Shown one piece after another: positions 1 through 8,884 of a stretch of 64,000 nucleotides of DNA; within the stretch, counting starts at the first letter, position 1; every line of letters starts with the position of its first letter. The position numbers and the translations under genes were made by a program. This DNA comes from Corallibacter vietnamensis (GTDB lineage: Bacteria > Bacteroidota > Bacteroidia > Flavobacteriales > Flavobacteriaceae), in contig NZ_BAABBI010000001.1 of NCBI RefSeq assembly GCF_039537875.1, forward strand, positions 186,001 through 250,000. The letters are read 5' to 3'. The notes under the pieces are model-generated. The model saw only the letters and a program-made list of their open reading frames with translations, ran no database searches and was not told the DNA's origin.

Positions 1-1008
1 ATGTTTCCTACCTTTTTTTGTATCTATAACTGTTGCCGTATCTACAATTTTATCCTCTAAAGCTGCCATTAACGCCATAGTTTTAAACGTAGAACCAGGC
101 TCATGAGATTCACCTACAGCATAATTCAATTTTTCATAGTAAGTTCCCTTACTTGTTCTTCCTAAATTTGAAATAGCTCTAATCTCTCCTGTAGCCACTT
201 CCATAACAACCACACACCCATGTTCAGCCTCATAATACTCCAACTGTTGCAACAATGAATTATGGGCTATATCCTGAATATTTGTACTTATAGTTGTATA
301 CACATCGTAACCATCTTTTGGCTCTACTTGATTATAATCTGCGATTGGCTTCCATTGTCCCTTGCCAATACTTTGCTTCAACCTCTTACCGTCTTTACCT
401 CGCAAATACTTATCGCCAAAAGCACCATCAATACCTGCTCTGGTTACATTCCCTTTATCATCAAAACGCTCATAACCGATAGATCTATGAGCAACACCTC
501 CCATTGGGTATTCTCGCTTGGTTGTTTGCTCAACTATCAAACCTCCTTTATAAGCACCAAGATTTAACAACGGAAAATTTCGGATACGCAAATAATCTGA
601 ATACCCTATATTTCTTGCTAACAGATGATATCTATTTTTATAAGCTCGCGCTTTCCTTATTTGCTTTTGATAATAAGAACTAGACTTACCACTGTAAGCA
701 GCTAACGAATCTGAAAGCGGTTTTAAATATTCCTCAAAAGTTTCTGCTGACGGTGTCAAGGCATCAATACGAATATCATATTTTGGGATTGATGTTGCCA
801 ACAAATTACCTCCCACCGAATATACATTACCCCTATTAGCCGGGATAACCACATCTTTAATCAAACGCTTATCTGCTAATTTTCGATACTTATCTCCCTG
901 AACAAATTGAATAGACAATAATTTAAACACAACGAGAAGTGCGAAGATGAACATACATCCTGCCACAAAATACAATCGGTTTAATATGTTCTTCTCGTTT
1001 ACTGCCAA
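1..1008 (-). CDS. ftsI: FtsI-type penicillin-binding protein (division transpeptidase), N-terminal part
   Basis: Septal peptidoglycan DD-transpeptidase, anchored in the inner membrane. Only the first 336 codons are inside the window; the frame runs off the left edge without a stop. Translation shows a short cytoplasmic tail, one membrane segment (about residues 13-33), a PBP dimerisation region, then EPGSTFK, the SxxK nucleophile motif with Ser at about residue 306. The best start is the TTG at 1006-1008, giving (M)AVNEKNILNRLYFVAG, 7 bases after the ftsL-like stop; no ATG fits the usual N-terminus. It follows mraZ-rsmH-ftsL on the same strand, the standard dcw order. The KSG and KTG motifs lie outside the window, so a spore-type paralogue is not formally excluded, but the position makes FtsI very likely. 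Confidence 0.88.
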   Translation of the reverse strand, partial: MAVNEKNILNRLYFVAGCMFIFALLVVFKLLSIQFVQGDKYRKLADKRLIKDVVIPANRGNVYSVGGNLLATSIPKYDIRIDALTPSAETFEEYLKPLSDSLAAYSGKSSSYYQKQIRKARAYKNRYHLLARNIGYSDYLRIRNFPLLNLGAYKGGLIVEQTTKREYPMGGVAHRSIGYERFDDKGNVTRAGIDGAFGDKYLRGKDGKRLKQSIGKGQWKPIADYNQVEPKDGYDVYTTISTNIQDIAHNSLLQQLEYYEAEHGCVVVMEVATGEIRAISNLGRTSKGTYYEKLNYAVGESHEPGSTFKTMALMAALEDKIVDTATVIDTKKGRKH

Positions 1009-1015
1009 GTTGAAC

Positions 1016-1333
1016 TCAATTTTTAGATTTTACTTTAATTTTTGTTGGTGGTATTTCAGAAAGAACAATTCCTTTTTCTTTCATCTTAATTTCCACCGTT
1101 GATTCTTTTTTAAGCCGCATCAACTTTCCTCTTCCTTCTACAAATGCCGAACGAAGTTCTTTCACCTCATTATTAAGCTTTGCTATCAAATGCACCTTTC
1201 TATCAGCACTATGCGAACTCGCTATCATAACAATTGCTAAAACTGAAATAAACAAAATCATTCGCCAGTTTTTAAAAGCATCATCACTTACTAAAAATGT
1301 TCCTTTTAATATGTTATAGACACTACGCTTCAT
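1016..1333 (-). CDS. ftsL: FtsL-like cell division protein
   Basis: Small bitopic protein of 105 residues: basic N-terminal tail, one hydrophobic segment at about 25-40 (ILFISVLAIVMIAS), then a charged helical stretch (KLNNEVKELRSAFVEGRGKLMRLKKES) likely to form a coiled coil, and a lysine-rich C-terminus. This is the architecture of the FtsL/DivIC family, which bridges FtsB/FtsQ and the FtsW-FtsI synthase. Sequence conservation in the family is weak, so the name rests mostly on topology and on its place between rsmH and ftsI. Its ATG directly abuts the rsmH stop. Confidence 0.78.
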   Translation of the reverse strand: MKRSVYNILKGTFLVSDDAFKNWRMILFISVLAIVMIASSHSADRKVHLIAKLNNEVKELRSAFVEGRGKLMRLKKESTVEIKMKEKGIVLSEIPPTKIKVKSKN

Positions 1334-2236
1334 TTATAACTTTTCAGCAATACGAAGTTTTGCACTTCTTGCTCTATTATTTATTTTTATCTCATCACTA
1401 GTTGGCACAATTAAACGCCCAACCTTCTTTAATGGCACTTCAAAATTCCCAAACACATCTCTTTCTGGCTCTCCCTCAAACATACCGTTTCTTATAAATC
1501 GTTTTACCAATCTATCTTCTAAAGAATGGTACGATATCACACTTAATCTCCCACCTTTTTTCAACACTTCTGGTGTTTGCAATAAAAACTCCTTTAAAAC
1601 TTCTATTTCCTGATTTACCTCTATACGAATAGCCTGATAAATCTGTGCCAACACTTTATTTTCTTTTTTGCGCTGCAAAAAGCGCTTTAAAACATCCTTT
1701 AACTGCTCACTAGTTTTTATTGGCTCATTTTCTCTAGACTCAACAATAACTCTCGCCATCGCAGGTGCCTGCCTCAACTCACCATACTGCCACAAAACCT
1801 GACGAATTTGCTCTTCAGCATAATCGTTTACCACATGATATGCCGACAAAGCACTTTGTTGATTCATTCTCATATCAAGATCCGCCTCAAACCTGGTAGA
1901 AAACCCTCGTTCTGCCACATCAAATTGATGCGACGAAACTCCAAAATCTCCTAAAACACCATCAACTTCTTTAACACCATAAAACCTCAAAAACCTTTTT
2001 AAGTATCTAAAGTTTTCATGTATAAGCGTAAAACGCTCGTCATCTATCTTATTTTGTAATGCATCTGGATCCTGATCAAAAGCAAACAATCGCCCTTTCT
2101 CACTCAACCTACTTAATATCTCCTTACTGTGTCCGCCACCACCAAAAGTCACATCTACATAAACACCATCAGGATTTATATTTAAACCATCAACGGTTTC
2201 TTTTAATAATACTGGATTATGATATTCCATCGTCAT
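1334..2236 (-). CDS. rsmH: 16S rRNA (cytosine(1402)-N(4))-methyltransferase RsmH
   Basis: SAM-dependent enzyme that N4-methylates C1402 of 16S rRNA in the P site. The 300-residue length is normal. The N-terminus has NPVLLKETVDGL, followed by the SAM-binding glycine-rich loop VDVTFGGGGHSKEIL at about 27-41. Further family motifs are GDFGVSSHQFD, RGFSTRFEADLDMRM and, near the C-terminus, VISYHSLEDRLVKRF. Its start lies 20 bp inside the mraZ 3' end, so translation is probably coupled. Second gene of the mraZ operon. Confidence 0.97.
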   Translation of the reverse strand: MTMEYHNPVLLKETVDGLNINPDGVYVDVTFGGGGHSKEILSRLSEKGRLFAFDQDPDALQNKIDDERFTLIHENFRYLKRFLRFYGVKEVDGVLGDFGVSSHQFDVAERGFSTRFEADLDMRMNQQSALSAYHVVNDYAEEQIRQVLWQYGELRQAPAMARVIVESRENEPIKTSEQLKDVLKRFLQRKKENKVLAQIYQAIRIEVNQEIEVLKEFLLQTPEVLKKGGRLSVISYHSLEDRLVKRFIRNGMFEGEPERDVFGNFEVPLKKVGRLIVPTSDEIKINNRARSAKLRIAEKL

Positions 2237-2684
2237 CGTCTTGTCCCATTACTTCTTCAGCTAAATCTGCAAAATCTCCCATAGCATCATCAATAGCCTG
2301 CTCATACTTATCTTTATCCCATATCTCAAGGATATCAATAGAGGACGACACCACAATCTCTTTTGAGATACCAGCAAACCCAATTAAGTCTTTTGGAATC
2401 AAAACACGACCAGTAACATCTACCTCAATTATTTTTACTCCCGCTGTAAAACGACGAATAAAATCATTGTTCTTTTTCTTAAATCTGTTCAACTTATTCA
2501 CTCGCTGCATAAGCGTTTCCCATTGCTCCATAGGATACAATTCTAGACACGGCTGAAAAACAGCTCGCTTTAATACAAATCCATTTTGAAGCACAGGAGC
2601 AAGTTGCTTTTTTAGCGCAGCAGGAAGCATTAGCCTTCCTTTTGCGTCAACCTTACATTCGTATGTTCCTATTAATGAGCTCAA
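2217..2684 (-). CDS. mraZ: Transcriptional regulator MraZ
   Basis: DNA-binding regulator heading the dcw cluster, 155 residues. It has two tandem SpoVT/AbrB-type halves: residues 5-50 (GTYECKVDAKGRLMLP) and about 80-125 (VDVTGRVLIPKDL), each with the conserved DxxGR signature. The start is TTG (2682-2684), giving (M)SSLIGTYECKVDAKGR; there is no better in-frame ATG and no obvious Shine-Dalgarno. In E. coli MraZ represses its own operon by binding short G-rich repeats. A matching triple repeat lies upstream here (separate entry). Confidence 0.96.
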   Translation of the reverse strand: MSSLIGTYECKVDAKGRLMLPAALKKQLAPVLQNGFVLKRAVFQPCLELYPMEQWETLMQRVNKLNRFKKKNNDFIRRFTAGVKIIEVDVTGRVLIPKDLIGFAGISKEIVVSSSIDILEIWDKDKYEQAIDDAMGDFADLAEEVMGQDDDDGIS

Positions 2685-2716
2685 AGCGATTTTATATAGT
2701 TATAACGATTAAGTTT

Positions 2717-2724
2717 CAAATATA
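2717..2724 (-). promoter_or_regulatory. Predicted -7 element of the mraZ operon promoter
   Basis: Read on the minus strand this is TATATTTG, an exact match to the Bacteroidota -7 consensus TAnnTTTG. No clean TTG sits about 20 bp upstream; that position is occupied by the GTGGTA boxes. This is the arrangement expected if MraZ competes with sigma factor binding. Confidence 0.55.
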
Positions 2725-2734
2725 TTGAAAAATA

Positions 2735-2760
2735 TACCACTTTTTACCACATTATACCAC
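2735..2760 (-). promoter_or_regulatory. Putative MraZ operator: three GTGGTA boxes at 10-bp period
   Basis: On the minus strand three GTGGTA copies lie at exact 10-bp intervals (plus-strand TACCAC at 2735-2740, 2745-2750 and 2755-2760), just upstream of the predicted -7 element and about 51 bp before the mraZ start. E. coli MraZ recognises TGGG-N5 repeats at the same helical spacing, so these boxes are very probably its autoregulatory operator. The base composition (GTGGTA rather than GTGGG) is a lineage-specific variant. Confidence 0.75.
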
Positions 2761-2945
2761 TTTGTTGATAAATTTTTTCTCAAAACAAGGAAACGTAACA
2801 TGCAAAAAAGCTGAAAACACAGTTAAACACTACAAATCAATAGATTAAACAAAAAAATTCTTTCTACCAATTACTTATTAACATGTATAATTTGATTCTT
2901 TAAAATGCCGTTTAATTATTATCGAAATATTAACAATGATTTACC

Positions 2946-2953
2946 TATATTTG
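2946..2953 (+). promoter_or_regulatory. Predicted -7 element upstream of the alpha/beta hydrolase gene
   Basis: TATATTTG, an exact TAnnTTTG match 27 bp before the hydrolase ATG. The expected upstream TTG is not evident. The 296-bp divergent region 2685-2980 holds only this element and the mraZ operator/promoter. Confidence 0.45.
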
Positions 2954-2980
2954 TTTTTAATGAAATAGACTAATTAGTTA

Positions 2981-3745
2981 ATGACGCATCGTTTAAAAAA
3001 AGAGAAAAACTTTAGTTATATTGAAGTTGGAGAAGGCACACCAATCATTGTTTTACACGGGTTAATGGGCGGATTAAGCAACTTTGATTCTGTTACAAGA
3101 AATTTTAGCGAGAAGGGCTACAAGATTTTGGTTCCTGAATTACCAATCTACACCATGTCTTTACTTAAAACCAATGTTAAGAGTTTTGCTAAATATCTAC
3201 ACGATTTTATTGAATTTAAAGGCTTTGACCAAGTTATTCTTTTAGGAAACTCATTAGGCGGACACATAGGCTTATACCACACAAAGCTTTTTCCTGAAAA
3301 AGTTAAAGCATTAATTATAACAGGTAGTTCTGGACTTTATGAAAGTGCAATGGGCAGCGGTTATACCAAACGCAGTGATTATGACGTTATAAAAAAGAAA
3401 GCACAAGATGTTTTTTATGACCCAGAAGTAGCTACAAAAGAAATTGTAGATGAAGTTTACGAAACAGTAAATGACAGAAACAAATTAATAAAAACATTAG
3501 CCATTGCAAAAAGCGCCATTCGTCATAATATGGCTGCTGATTTACCTAAAATGAATACACCAACCTGTATTATTTGGGGAAAAAATGACACAGTAACTCC
3601 TCCTGAAGTTGCTGAAGAGTTTAACGAGCTTTTACCGGATTCTGACTTATACTGGATTGACAAATGTGGACATGCCGCAATGATGGAACATCCTGAAGAA
3701 TTTAATAATTTATTAGAAAACTGGCTCTCTAAAAGAGGTTTTTAA
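2981..3745 (+). CDS. Alpha/beta fold hydrolase
   Basis: Soluble serine hydrolase of 254 residues; the substrate cannot be told. The oxyanion-hole region HGLMGG lies at 26-31, the nucleophile elbow GNSLGG has Ser91, and the remaining triad members are probably Asp203 (WGKNDTVTP) and His231 (CGHAAMMEHPE). No signal peptide. It is 21 bp upstream of engB on the same strand and probably cotranscribed with it. Lipase, esterase or haloperoxidase-like activity are all possible. Confidence 0.85.
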   Translation: MTHRLKKEKNFSYIEVGEGTPIIVLHGLMGGLSNFDSVTRNFSEKGYKILVPELPIYTMSLLKTNVKSFAKYLHDFIEFKGFDQVILLGNSLGGHIGLYHTKLFPEKVKALIITGSSGLYESAMGSGYTKRSDYDVIKKKAQDVFYDPEVATKEIVDEVYETVNDRNKLIKTLAIAKSAIRHNMAADLPKMNTPTCIIWGKNDTVTPPEVAEEFNELLPDSDLYWIDKCGHAAMMEHPEEFNNLLENWLSKRGF

Positions 3746-3766
3746 AACGTAAAAAAAGAAATCTTC

Positions 3767-4366
3767 ATGGAAATAAAATCGGCTGAATTTGTAATGAGTA
3801 ATTCTGACGTAGAAAAATGTCCTAAAAATGCATTACCTGAATATGCGTTTATAGGGCGAAGCAACGTTGGAAAATCATCATTAATAAACATGTTAACTAG
3901 CCGAAAAAGTCTAGCTAAAACCTCTGGAAAACCGGGAAAAACTCAACTTATAAATCATTTTATAATAAACAAGAACTGGTATTTGGTTGACTTACCTGGT
4001 TATGGATATGCACGTGTTTCTAAAAGCTCAAAAAAAACATTTCAAAAGTTTATCACCGAGTATTTCAGCAAACGCGAACAATTAGTTTCTGCGTTTGTTT
4101 TAGTTGATATCAGACACAAACCACAACCTATTGATTTAGAATTTATGGCTTGGATGGGAGAAAACAACATTCCTTTCTCTATTATATTTACTAAAGCCGA
4201 TAAATTAAAGCCTCAAGCTATTGAACGCCATATAGAAGACTACAAGAACATCATGCTTGAAACTTGGGTAGAAATGCCAAATTATTTTGTAACCTCATCT
4301 TCTAAAAACATTGGAAAAGATGATGTTTTAAATTACATTTCTAACATTAACCAAAACATAAACTAA
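3767..4366 (+). CDS. engB: Ribosome biogenesis GTP-binding protein EngB (YihA/YsxC)
   Basis: Small TRAFAC GTPase needed for assembly of the large ribosomal subunit. The 199-residue length is typical. G1 is GRSNVGKSS at 30-38, G3 is DLPGYG at 75-80, and G4 is TKAD at 142-145. The lysine/serine-rich switch I region around 47-58 (SLAKTSGKPGKTQ) carries the conserved G2 threonine. Second gene of a short operon with the hydrolase. Confidence 0.97.
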   Translation: MEIKSAEFVMSNSDVEKCPKNALPEYAFIGRSNVGKSSLINMLTSRKSLAKTSGKPGKTQLINHFIINKNWYLVDLPGYGYARVSKSSKKTFQKFITEYFSKREQLVSAFVLVDIRHKPQPIDLEFMAWMGENNIPFSIIFTKADKLKPQAIERHIEDYKNIMLETWVEMPNYFVTSSSKNIGKDDVLNYISNINQNIN

Positions 4367-4414
4367 CAAATTTCCTGTTGTAATAATTGCTTTTTTATTT
4401 TTAGAATTACATTC

Positions 4415-5503
4415 TCAATGCTTCACATCTAGCGCATCTCTTAAAGCATTACCAATCAACATAAAAGCCATTACCAAACTCATAATACAAAAACCTGGGA
4501 TAAGCGCTAAATATGGTTTTCCTAGAATAATATAGTTGTAGTGATCTTTTATCATAGCGCCCCAACTAGCCATAGGTGGTTGTGCCCCAATTCCTAAAAA
4601 ACTCAACCCGCTTTCTATCAATATAGCCGCAGCAAAATTGGCTGCTGAAATCACAATAACTGGCGCTAAAATATTAGGCAGTATATGCTTTGTGATAATT
4701 CTAAAATCTGTGTATCCTAAAGCTCTTGCCGCAGTAACATATTGCATTTCTTTAACGCTAATAATTTGTCCGCGCACCACTCTTGCCACTTCAACCCACA
4801 TTGTTAAGCCCACTGCAATAAAGACCTGCCAAAACCCTTTTCCTAGAGCTAATGTAATTGCTATAACCAATAACAAAGTAGGTATAGACCAAGTTACATT
4901 TATAATCCACATAATAAATGCATCCCATTTTCCACCATAATAACCTGCTAAACTCCCCATAAAAACACCAACTACTAATGAGATAAAAACCGCCACAAAC
5001 CCTATAAAAAAAGAAATTCTAGCTCCTACTAAAATTCGGCTTAACATATCTCGACCATACTTATCTGTACCAAACCAAAAGGTTTTTTCTTTTATGACAT
5101 CATTAGCTGTTACTGTCTTATTCAAAACTACATGTTTCTCAATACCTTGCAATCCATCTGAAGTAAATTCCGTGTAAAAAAGATTATCTCCTTCAAGGCG
5201 ATAATCTGAAATTGGAATTTCGGTTTGAACATCTTTTTTACCAAAAAATAATTTACTAATACTTGACTGATTAGATTCAATCATTGCAGGCATAGTTAGC
5301 ATATTCACCGTAAAACCTGGCTTTTTAGAATGTATAGACAAGTGCATCTGGTTTGCATGCTGTGAATTGTCTGGAGCAAATGCATAAGCAAATATTGATA
5401 TTAACCCAACAACAGTAATAAAACCAAAACTAAAAACGCCCCAGAAGTTTTGTTTGAACTTCAGGAGCGCTAATTGGCCTAATGAGTTTGATGTATGACT
5501 CAT
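4415..5503 (-). CDS. Oligopeptide/dipeptide-type ABC transporter permease (OppC-like)
   Basis: Inner-membrane permease of 362 residues from the OppC/DppC family. TM1 lies at about 20-42, followed by an unusually long periplasmic loop (about 45-150), then FGTDKYGRDMLSRILVGARIS, the family signature before the five-TM core. The EAA loop is in EMQYVTAARALGYTDFRIITKHILPN, the contact site for the ATPase. No ATPase, OppB or binding protein gene is in the window, so its partners are encoded elsewhere. The conserved VKEMQYVTAARALG helix argues that it is functional. Substrate unknown. It follows the tail-specific protease gene by 8 bp on the same strand, so the two may be cotranscribed. Confidence 0.9.
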   Translation of the reverse strand: MSHTSNSLGQLALLKFKQNFWGVFSFGFITVVGLISIFAYAFAPDNSQHANQMHLSIHSKKPGFTVNMLTMPAMIESNQSSISKLFFGKKDVQTEIPISDYRLEGDNLFYTEFTSDGLQGIEKHVVLNKTVTANDVIKEKTFWFGTDKYGRDMLSRILVGARISFFIGFVAVFISLVVGVFMGSLAGYYGGKWDAFIMWIINVTWSIPTLLLVIAITLALGKGFWQVFIAVGLTMWVEVARVVRGQIISVKEMQYVTAARALGYTDFRIITKHILPNILAPVIVISAANFAAAILIESGLSFLGIGAQPPMASWGAMIKDHYNYIILGKPYLALIPGFCIMSLVMAFMLIGNALRDALDVKH

Positions 5504-5511
5504 TGATATTA

Positions 5512-7662
5512 TTAATCTTTGATGTTTGCTACTTTTTTTATAGTATAAGACATTTTTAAATCGTTAAGCACATTTAAGGCTTCTTCTATATAAACATCTT
5601 GACTTAAGCTCTGGTGCCAACGTGTTCTTTTTTCTTTAAGAATTGTGTCTTGAACAAATAGGTCTTTTTCGTAAGGCAAAGATTCAAAAGTAAGATTTGT
5701 TTTATAGTCAGAAATCTTATCAAAACGTTCAGCTTCTTCTTCGTTTAGCTTTAATGAAGCTTTATATTTTGAGTAATTTAAAGAATGATTTGTTTCATCT
5801 ATTCTAGTTTTTACCCATTTAGCATTTTCATCAATAAGTTTAAGCTGCTCATTTTTACTCATTCTATTTTTACTATTTTGAATAGCCTTTTCATAGTCGT
5901 AGTAATTTTCCCAATTGGTATAATCTACAGCATCTATTTTATCCCAAGGCAACGGATTATCCTGGTCTTTCTCGCCTACATTAATGTAGCTATATCTATC
6001 TGGAACAACCACATCACTTTTTACACCTTCTAGCTGTGTTGAGCCTCCGTTAATTCTGTAGAACTTTTGTGTTGTTAACTTTAAAGCTCCTAAATCGCCT
6101 TCTTTATTATTTTTTACCATTCGGTTAAGATCTAGCACATTTTGAACAGTTCCTTTACCGTAGGTTTGCTTACTTCCAATAATAATAGCACGCTTATAAT
6201 CTTGCATCGCAGCAGCTAAAATCTCTGAAGCAGATGCCGACAACTCATTTACCATAATTACCAATGGTCCATCCCAAACTATAGACTTATCAGTGTCTTT
6301 TAAAACCTCTTTTGGTTCGCCAGTAGAACGCACTTGAACCACAGGCCCATCTTTTATAAACAATCCTGCAATATCAACCACAGTTTGTAATGAGCCACCT
6401 CCGTTATTTCTTAAATCTAGCACAAGCCCTTCAATGTTTTCTTCTTTTAGGCGCTCTATCTCTTTTTTGATATCTGATGCCGCATTTCGTTTTTTATAGT
6501 CAGTAAAATCTACATAAAACTTTGGCAAATCAATAACACCAAAACGTTTTCCATCTTTTTCAACTGTTGAAGACTTTGCATACGTTTCTTCTAGCTCAAC
6601 AATATCTCTAGTGATTTGAATATCTTGTATGCTACCATCTACTTTTTTTACAGTAAGAATGACACTAGTTCCTTTTGGGCCTTTGATTAATTTGATTGCA
6701 TCATCAAGACGCATACCTACAATATTTACAGGCTGCTCTTCATCTTCTTGACGAACTTTCATAATGATATCACCTACTTCAAGCTCTTTGCCTCTCCAAG
6801 CTGGACCTCCAGAAATAAGTTCTACAATCTTGGTATTATCCATACGCTTTTGTAAGCGTGCTCCAATTCCTTCTAACTTACCAGACATTTGTTGGTCAAA
6901 TCTATCTTTGTCTTCTGGTGCAAAATAAAATGTGTGCGGATCAAATTCTTCAACAACAGCATTTACAAACATAGAAAACCAATCTTTACGTTCAAGGTCA
7001 TCTACATAATCATTAAAGTACATATTTATTGACTTTAAAGTTTCTGCTCGCGCTTCTTGTTCTATTTCTTCTGTTGTTTTTGAAACAGTTTTATTTTCTG
7101 AATCATTTTTTAATGTTCCATCCTTTAGAGCTTTTTGCTCTTCCATTAAGGCGTCATAATTAGGTAAATTGGTAAACTTAAGCTGTTGTCTCCAACGGTC
7201 TTTCATTTGCCTTTTGTTTTTTACATAATCTGTTTTTTCATAATCAGAATTAAAATCTTCATCAACAGTATAATCAAAAGGCTTTTCTAAAACCTCTTTA
7301 TAAATTTCTTTTGCTTCTTCAATTCTCTGAATTAAACGCTCATGAGTAATATTGAAAAAAGAAATGTCATAAACCTTTAATTGATCATCTAACTGATTTT
7401 TATATTTTTCAAACTCTTCTATATCTGACTTATAAAAATAACGCTTAAGCGGATCTATTTGATCTAAATAATGAGAGTAAACTTGCTCTGAAAAATCATC
7501 ATTTAAATCTTTAGGATCAAAATGACCTCGCTCTAAAACATAGGTTATCACTTGAACCAACAATTTATCTTTATCTGGGTTTTCAAAAGTTTTTGCAGTA
7601 AAACTACAGGATGCAAATGCTAGTAATAGCAAAAGCAATAATATTTTATAATTCCTTTTCAT
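5512..7662 (-). CDS. prc: Tail-specific protease (Prc/Tsp, S41 C-terminal processing peptidase), lipoprotein
   Basis: Periplasmic PDZ protease that degrades or trims proteins from their C-terminus. Order: lipoprotein signal with lipobox (AFASC), long N-terminal helical domain, PDZ domain in the middle (VELISGGPAWRGKELEVGD), S41 catalytic core, and a C-terminal DUF3340-like region. The catalytic pair is visible: SASASEI with Ser483 and YGKGTVQ with Lys509 (numbered from an upstream in-frame ATG at 7680). I prefer the start at 7662, which puts MKRNYKILLLLLLL directly before the lipobox. It is in the same strand block as the permease. Confidence 0.94.
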   Translation of the reverse strand: MKRNYKILLLLLLLAFASCSFTAKTFENPDKDKLLVQVITYVLERGHFDPKDLNDDFSEQVYSHYLDQIDPLKRYFYKSDIEEFEKYKNQLDDQLKVYDISFFNITHERLIQRIEEAKEIYKEVLEKPFDYTVDEDFNSDYEKTDYVKNKRQMKDRWRQQLKFTNLPNYDALMEEQKALKDGTLKNDSENKTVSKTTEEIEQEARAETLKSINMYFNDYVDDLERKDWFSMFVNAVVEEFDPHTFYFAPEDKDRFDQQMSGKLEGIGARLQKRMDNTKIVELISGGPAWRGKELEVGDIIMKVRQEDEEQPVNIVGMRLDDAIKLIKGPKGTSVILTVKKVDGSIQDIQITRDIVELEETYAKSSTVEKDGKRFGVIDLPKFYVDFTDYKKRNAASDIKKEIERLKEENIEGLVLDLRNNGGGSLQTVVDIAGLFIKDGPVVQVRSTGEPKEVLKDTDKSIVWDGPLVIMVNELSASASEILAAAMQDYKRAIIIGSKQTYGKGTVQNVLDLNRMVKNNKEGDLGALKLTTQKFYRINGGSTQLEGVKSDVVVPDRYSYINVGEKDQDNPLPWDKIDAVDYTNWENYYDYEKAIQNSKNRMSKNEQLKLIDENAKWVKTRIDETNHSLNYSKYKASLKLNEEEAERFDKISDYKTNLTFESLPYEKDLFVQDTILKEKRTRWHQSLSQDVYIEEALNVLNDLKMSYTIKKVANIKD

Positions 7663-7816
7663 AATTCTAAAAAAAAGCATGGGTTATTTTTCACTAAATT
7701 AAAGAAAAAACCATGCCAATAAAACCAAATGCTACTAATTTTTTGTTAAACCAAAGAATTTAGGTGTTTCAAACATAAAATACGTATTTTAGCAAGACTA
7801 AAAAAAGAACATAAAT

Positions 7817-8593
7817 ATGGCAAAAAAACCTTTGATTTTAGTAACTAATGATGATGGCATAACCGCTCCTGGAATTAGAGCTTTAATAAGTGTTGCAAAG
7901 GAAATTGGAGATGTTGTTGTAGTAGCTCCTGATAGTCCGCAAAGTGGCATGGGTCATGCTATTACAATAAATTCTACATTACATTTAGATCATGTGCATA
8001 TTGACGATGATTCTAAAAACGAATATAGTTGCTCTGGAACTCCTGCTGATTGTGTTAAACTAGCTATTAATGAAATTTTAGACCGTAAACCAGATATTTG
8101 TATTTCAGGAATTAACCACGGATCTAATTCGTCTATAAATGTTATTTATTCAGGAACAATGAGTGCTGCTATTGAGGCAGGCATAGAAGGAATTCCTGCT
8201 ATTGGTTTTTCTTTATTAGATTATAATTATAATGCTGATTTTACAGCGGCAAAAAAAGTAGCTAAAACGGTCTTAAAAAACGCGTTAAAACACGGAATTC
8301 CTAATGATATTGTTCTTAACGTAAACATTCCTAATATCAGTAAAAAAGATATAAAAGGCATTAAAGTATGTAGGCAAGCTAGAGCCAACTGGAAAGAAGA
8401 GTTTGACAAACGCCAAACACCTCATGGTAAAGATTACTATTGGCTTACTGGAAAATTTGTAAATTTAGATAAAGGAAAAGATACCGATGAATGGGCGCTA
8501 GAAAACGGCTACGTTTCTGTAGTTCCGGTACAATTTGATTTAACTGCACATCACAGTATTCAACAATTAAACACTTGGGATTTTAATGATTAA
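7817..8593 (+). CDS. surE: 5'/3'-nucleotidase SurE
   Basis: Metal-dependent nucleoside monophosphate phosphatase, 258 residues. The metal ligands of the family are visible: N11-D12-D13 (TNDDGITAPG), Ser43 (PQSGMGHAIT) and Asn100 in GINHGSN. The start is ATG with a typical MAKKPLILVTNDDG N-terminus. It overlaps the next gene by 8 bp and leads a three-gene operon ending in lpxB, a neighbourhood common in Bacteroidota. Confidence 0.97.
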   Translation: MAKKPLILVTNDDGITAPGIRALISVAKEIGDVVVVAPDSPQSGMGHAITINSTLHLDHVHIDDDSKNEYSCSGTPADCVKLAINEILDRKPDICISGINHGSNSSINVIYSGTMSAAIEAGIEGIPAIGFSLLDYNYNADFTAAKKVAKTVLKNALKHGIPNDIVLNVNIPNISKKDIKGIKVCRQARANWKEEFDKRQTPHGKDYYWLTGKFVNLDKGKDTDEWALENGYVSVVPVQFDLTAHHSIQQLNTWDFND

Positions 8594-8870
8594 AAAAGAA
8601 GTTTTAACAGGGTTTATCATAGGTATTGTAGCCAATACTGTCGGGTTGTTTTTAGCCAGTATGATATTAGGAAATGACGAAGGCTTTATTTCGGTTTTAA
8701 AATCTGCTTCTGCTGAAGGTTTCCTAGGAAAACTTGTTAGCCTTGGTGCTATTTTAAATTTAGGAGCTTTCTTTATCTTTATAAAAAAGAAACAAGACTA
8801 TCGTGCGCGTGGTGTGCTTTTGGCAACCGTGCTAATAGCTATAGCAACATTTATAATTAAGTTTTTGTAA
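8586..8870 (+). CDS. Small inner-membrane protein of unknown function
   Basis: 94 residues with three hydrophobic segments (about 8-28, 47-65 and 77-93) separated by short charged loops (KKKQDYRARG). I do not recognise a named family. It overlaps the end of surE by 8 bp and ends 14 bp before lpxB, so all three are almost certainly cotranscribed. That context suggests, but does not show, an envelope role. Confidence 0.8.
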   Translation: MIKKEVLTGFIIGIVANTVGLFLASMILGNDEGFISVLKSASAEGFLGKLVSLGAILNLGAFFIFIKKKQDYRARGVLLATVLIAIATFIIKFL

Positions 8871-8884
8871 GATTTAAATAACAC

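Noticed and set aside
2059..2556. 165-residue plus-strand open frame across rsmH and mraZ
   Set aside because: Antisense shadow of two certain genes; low-complexity, Ser/His-rich composition.
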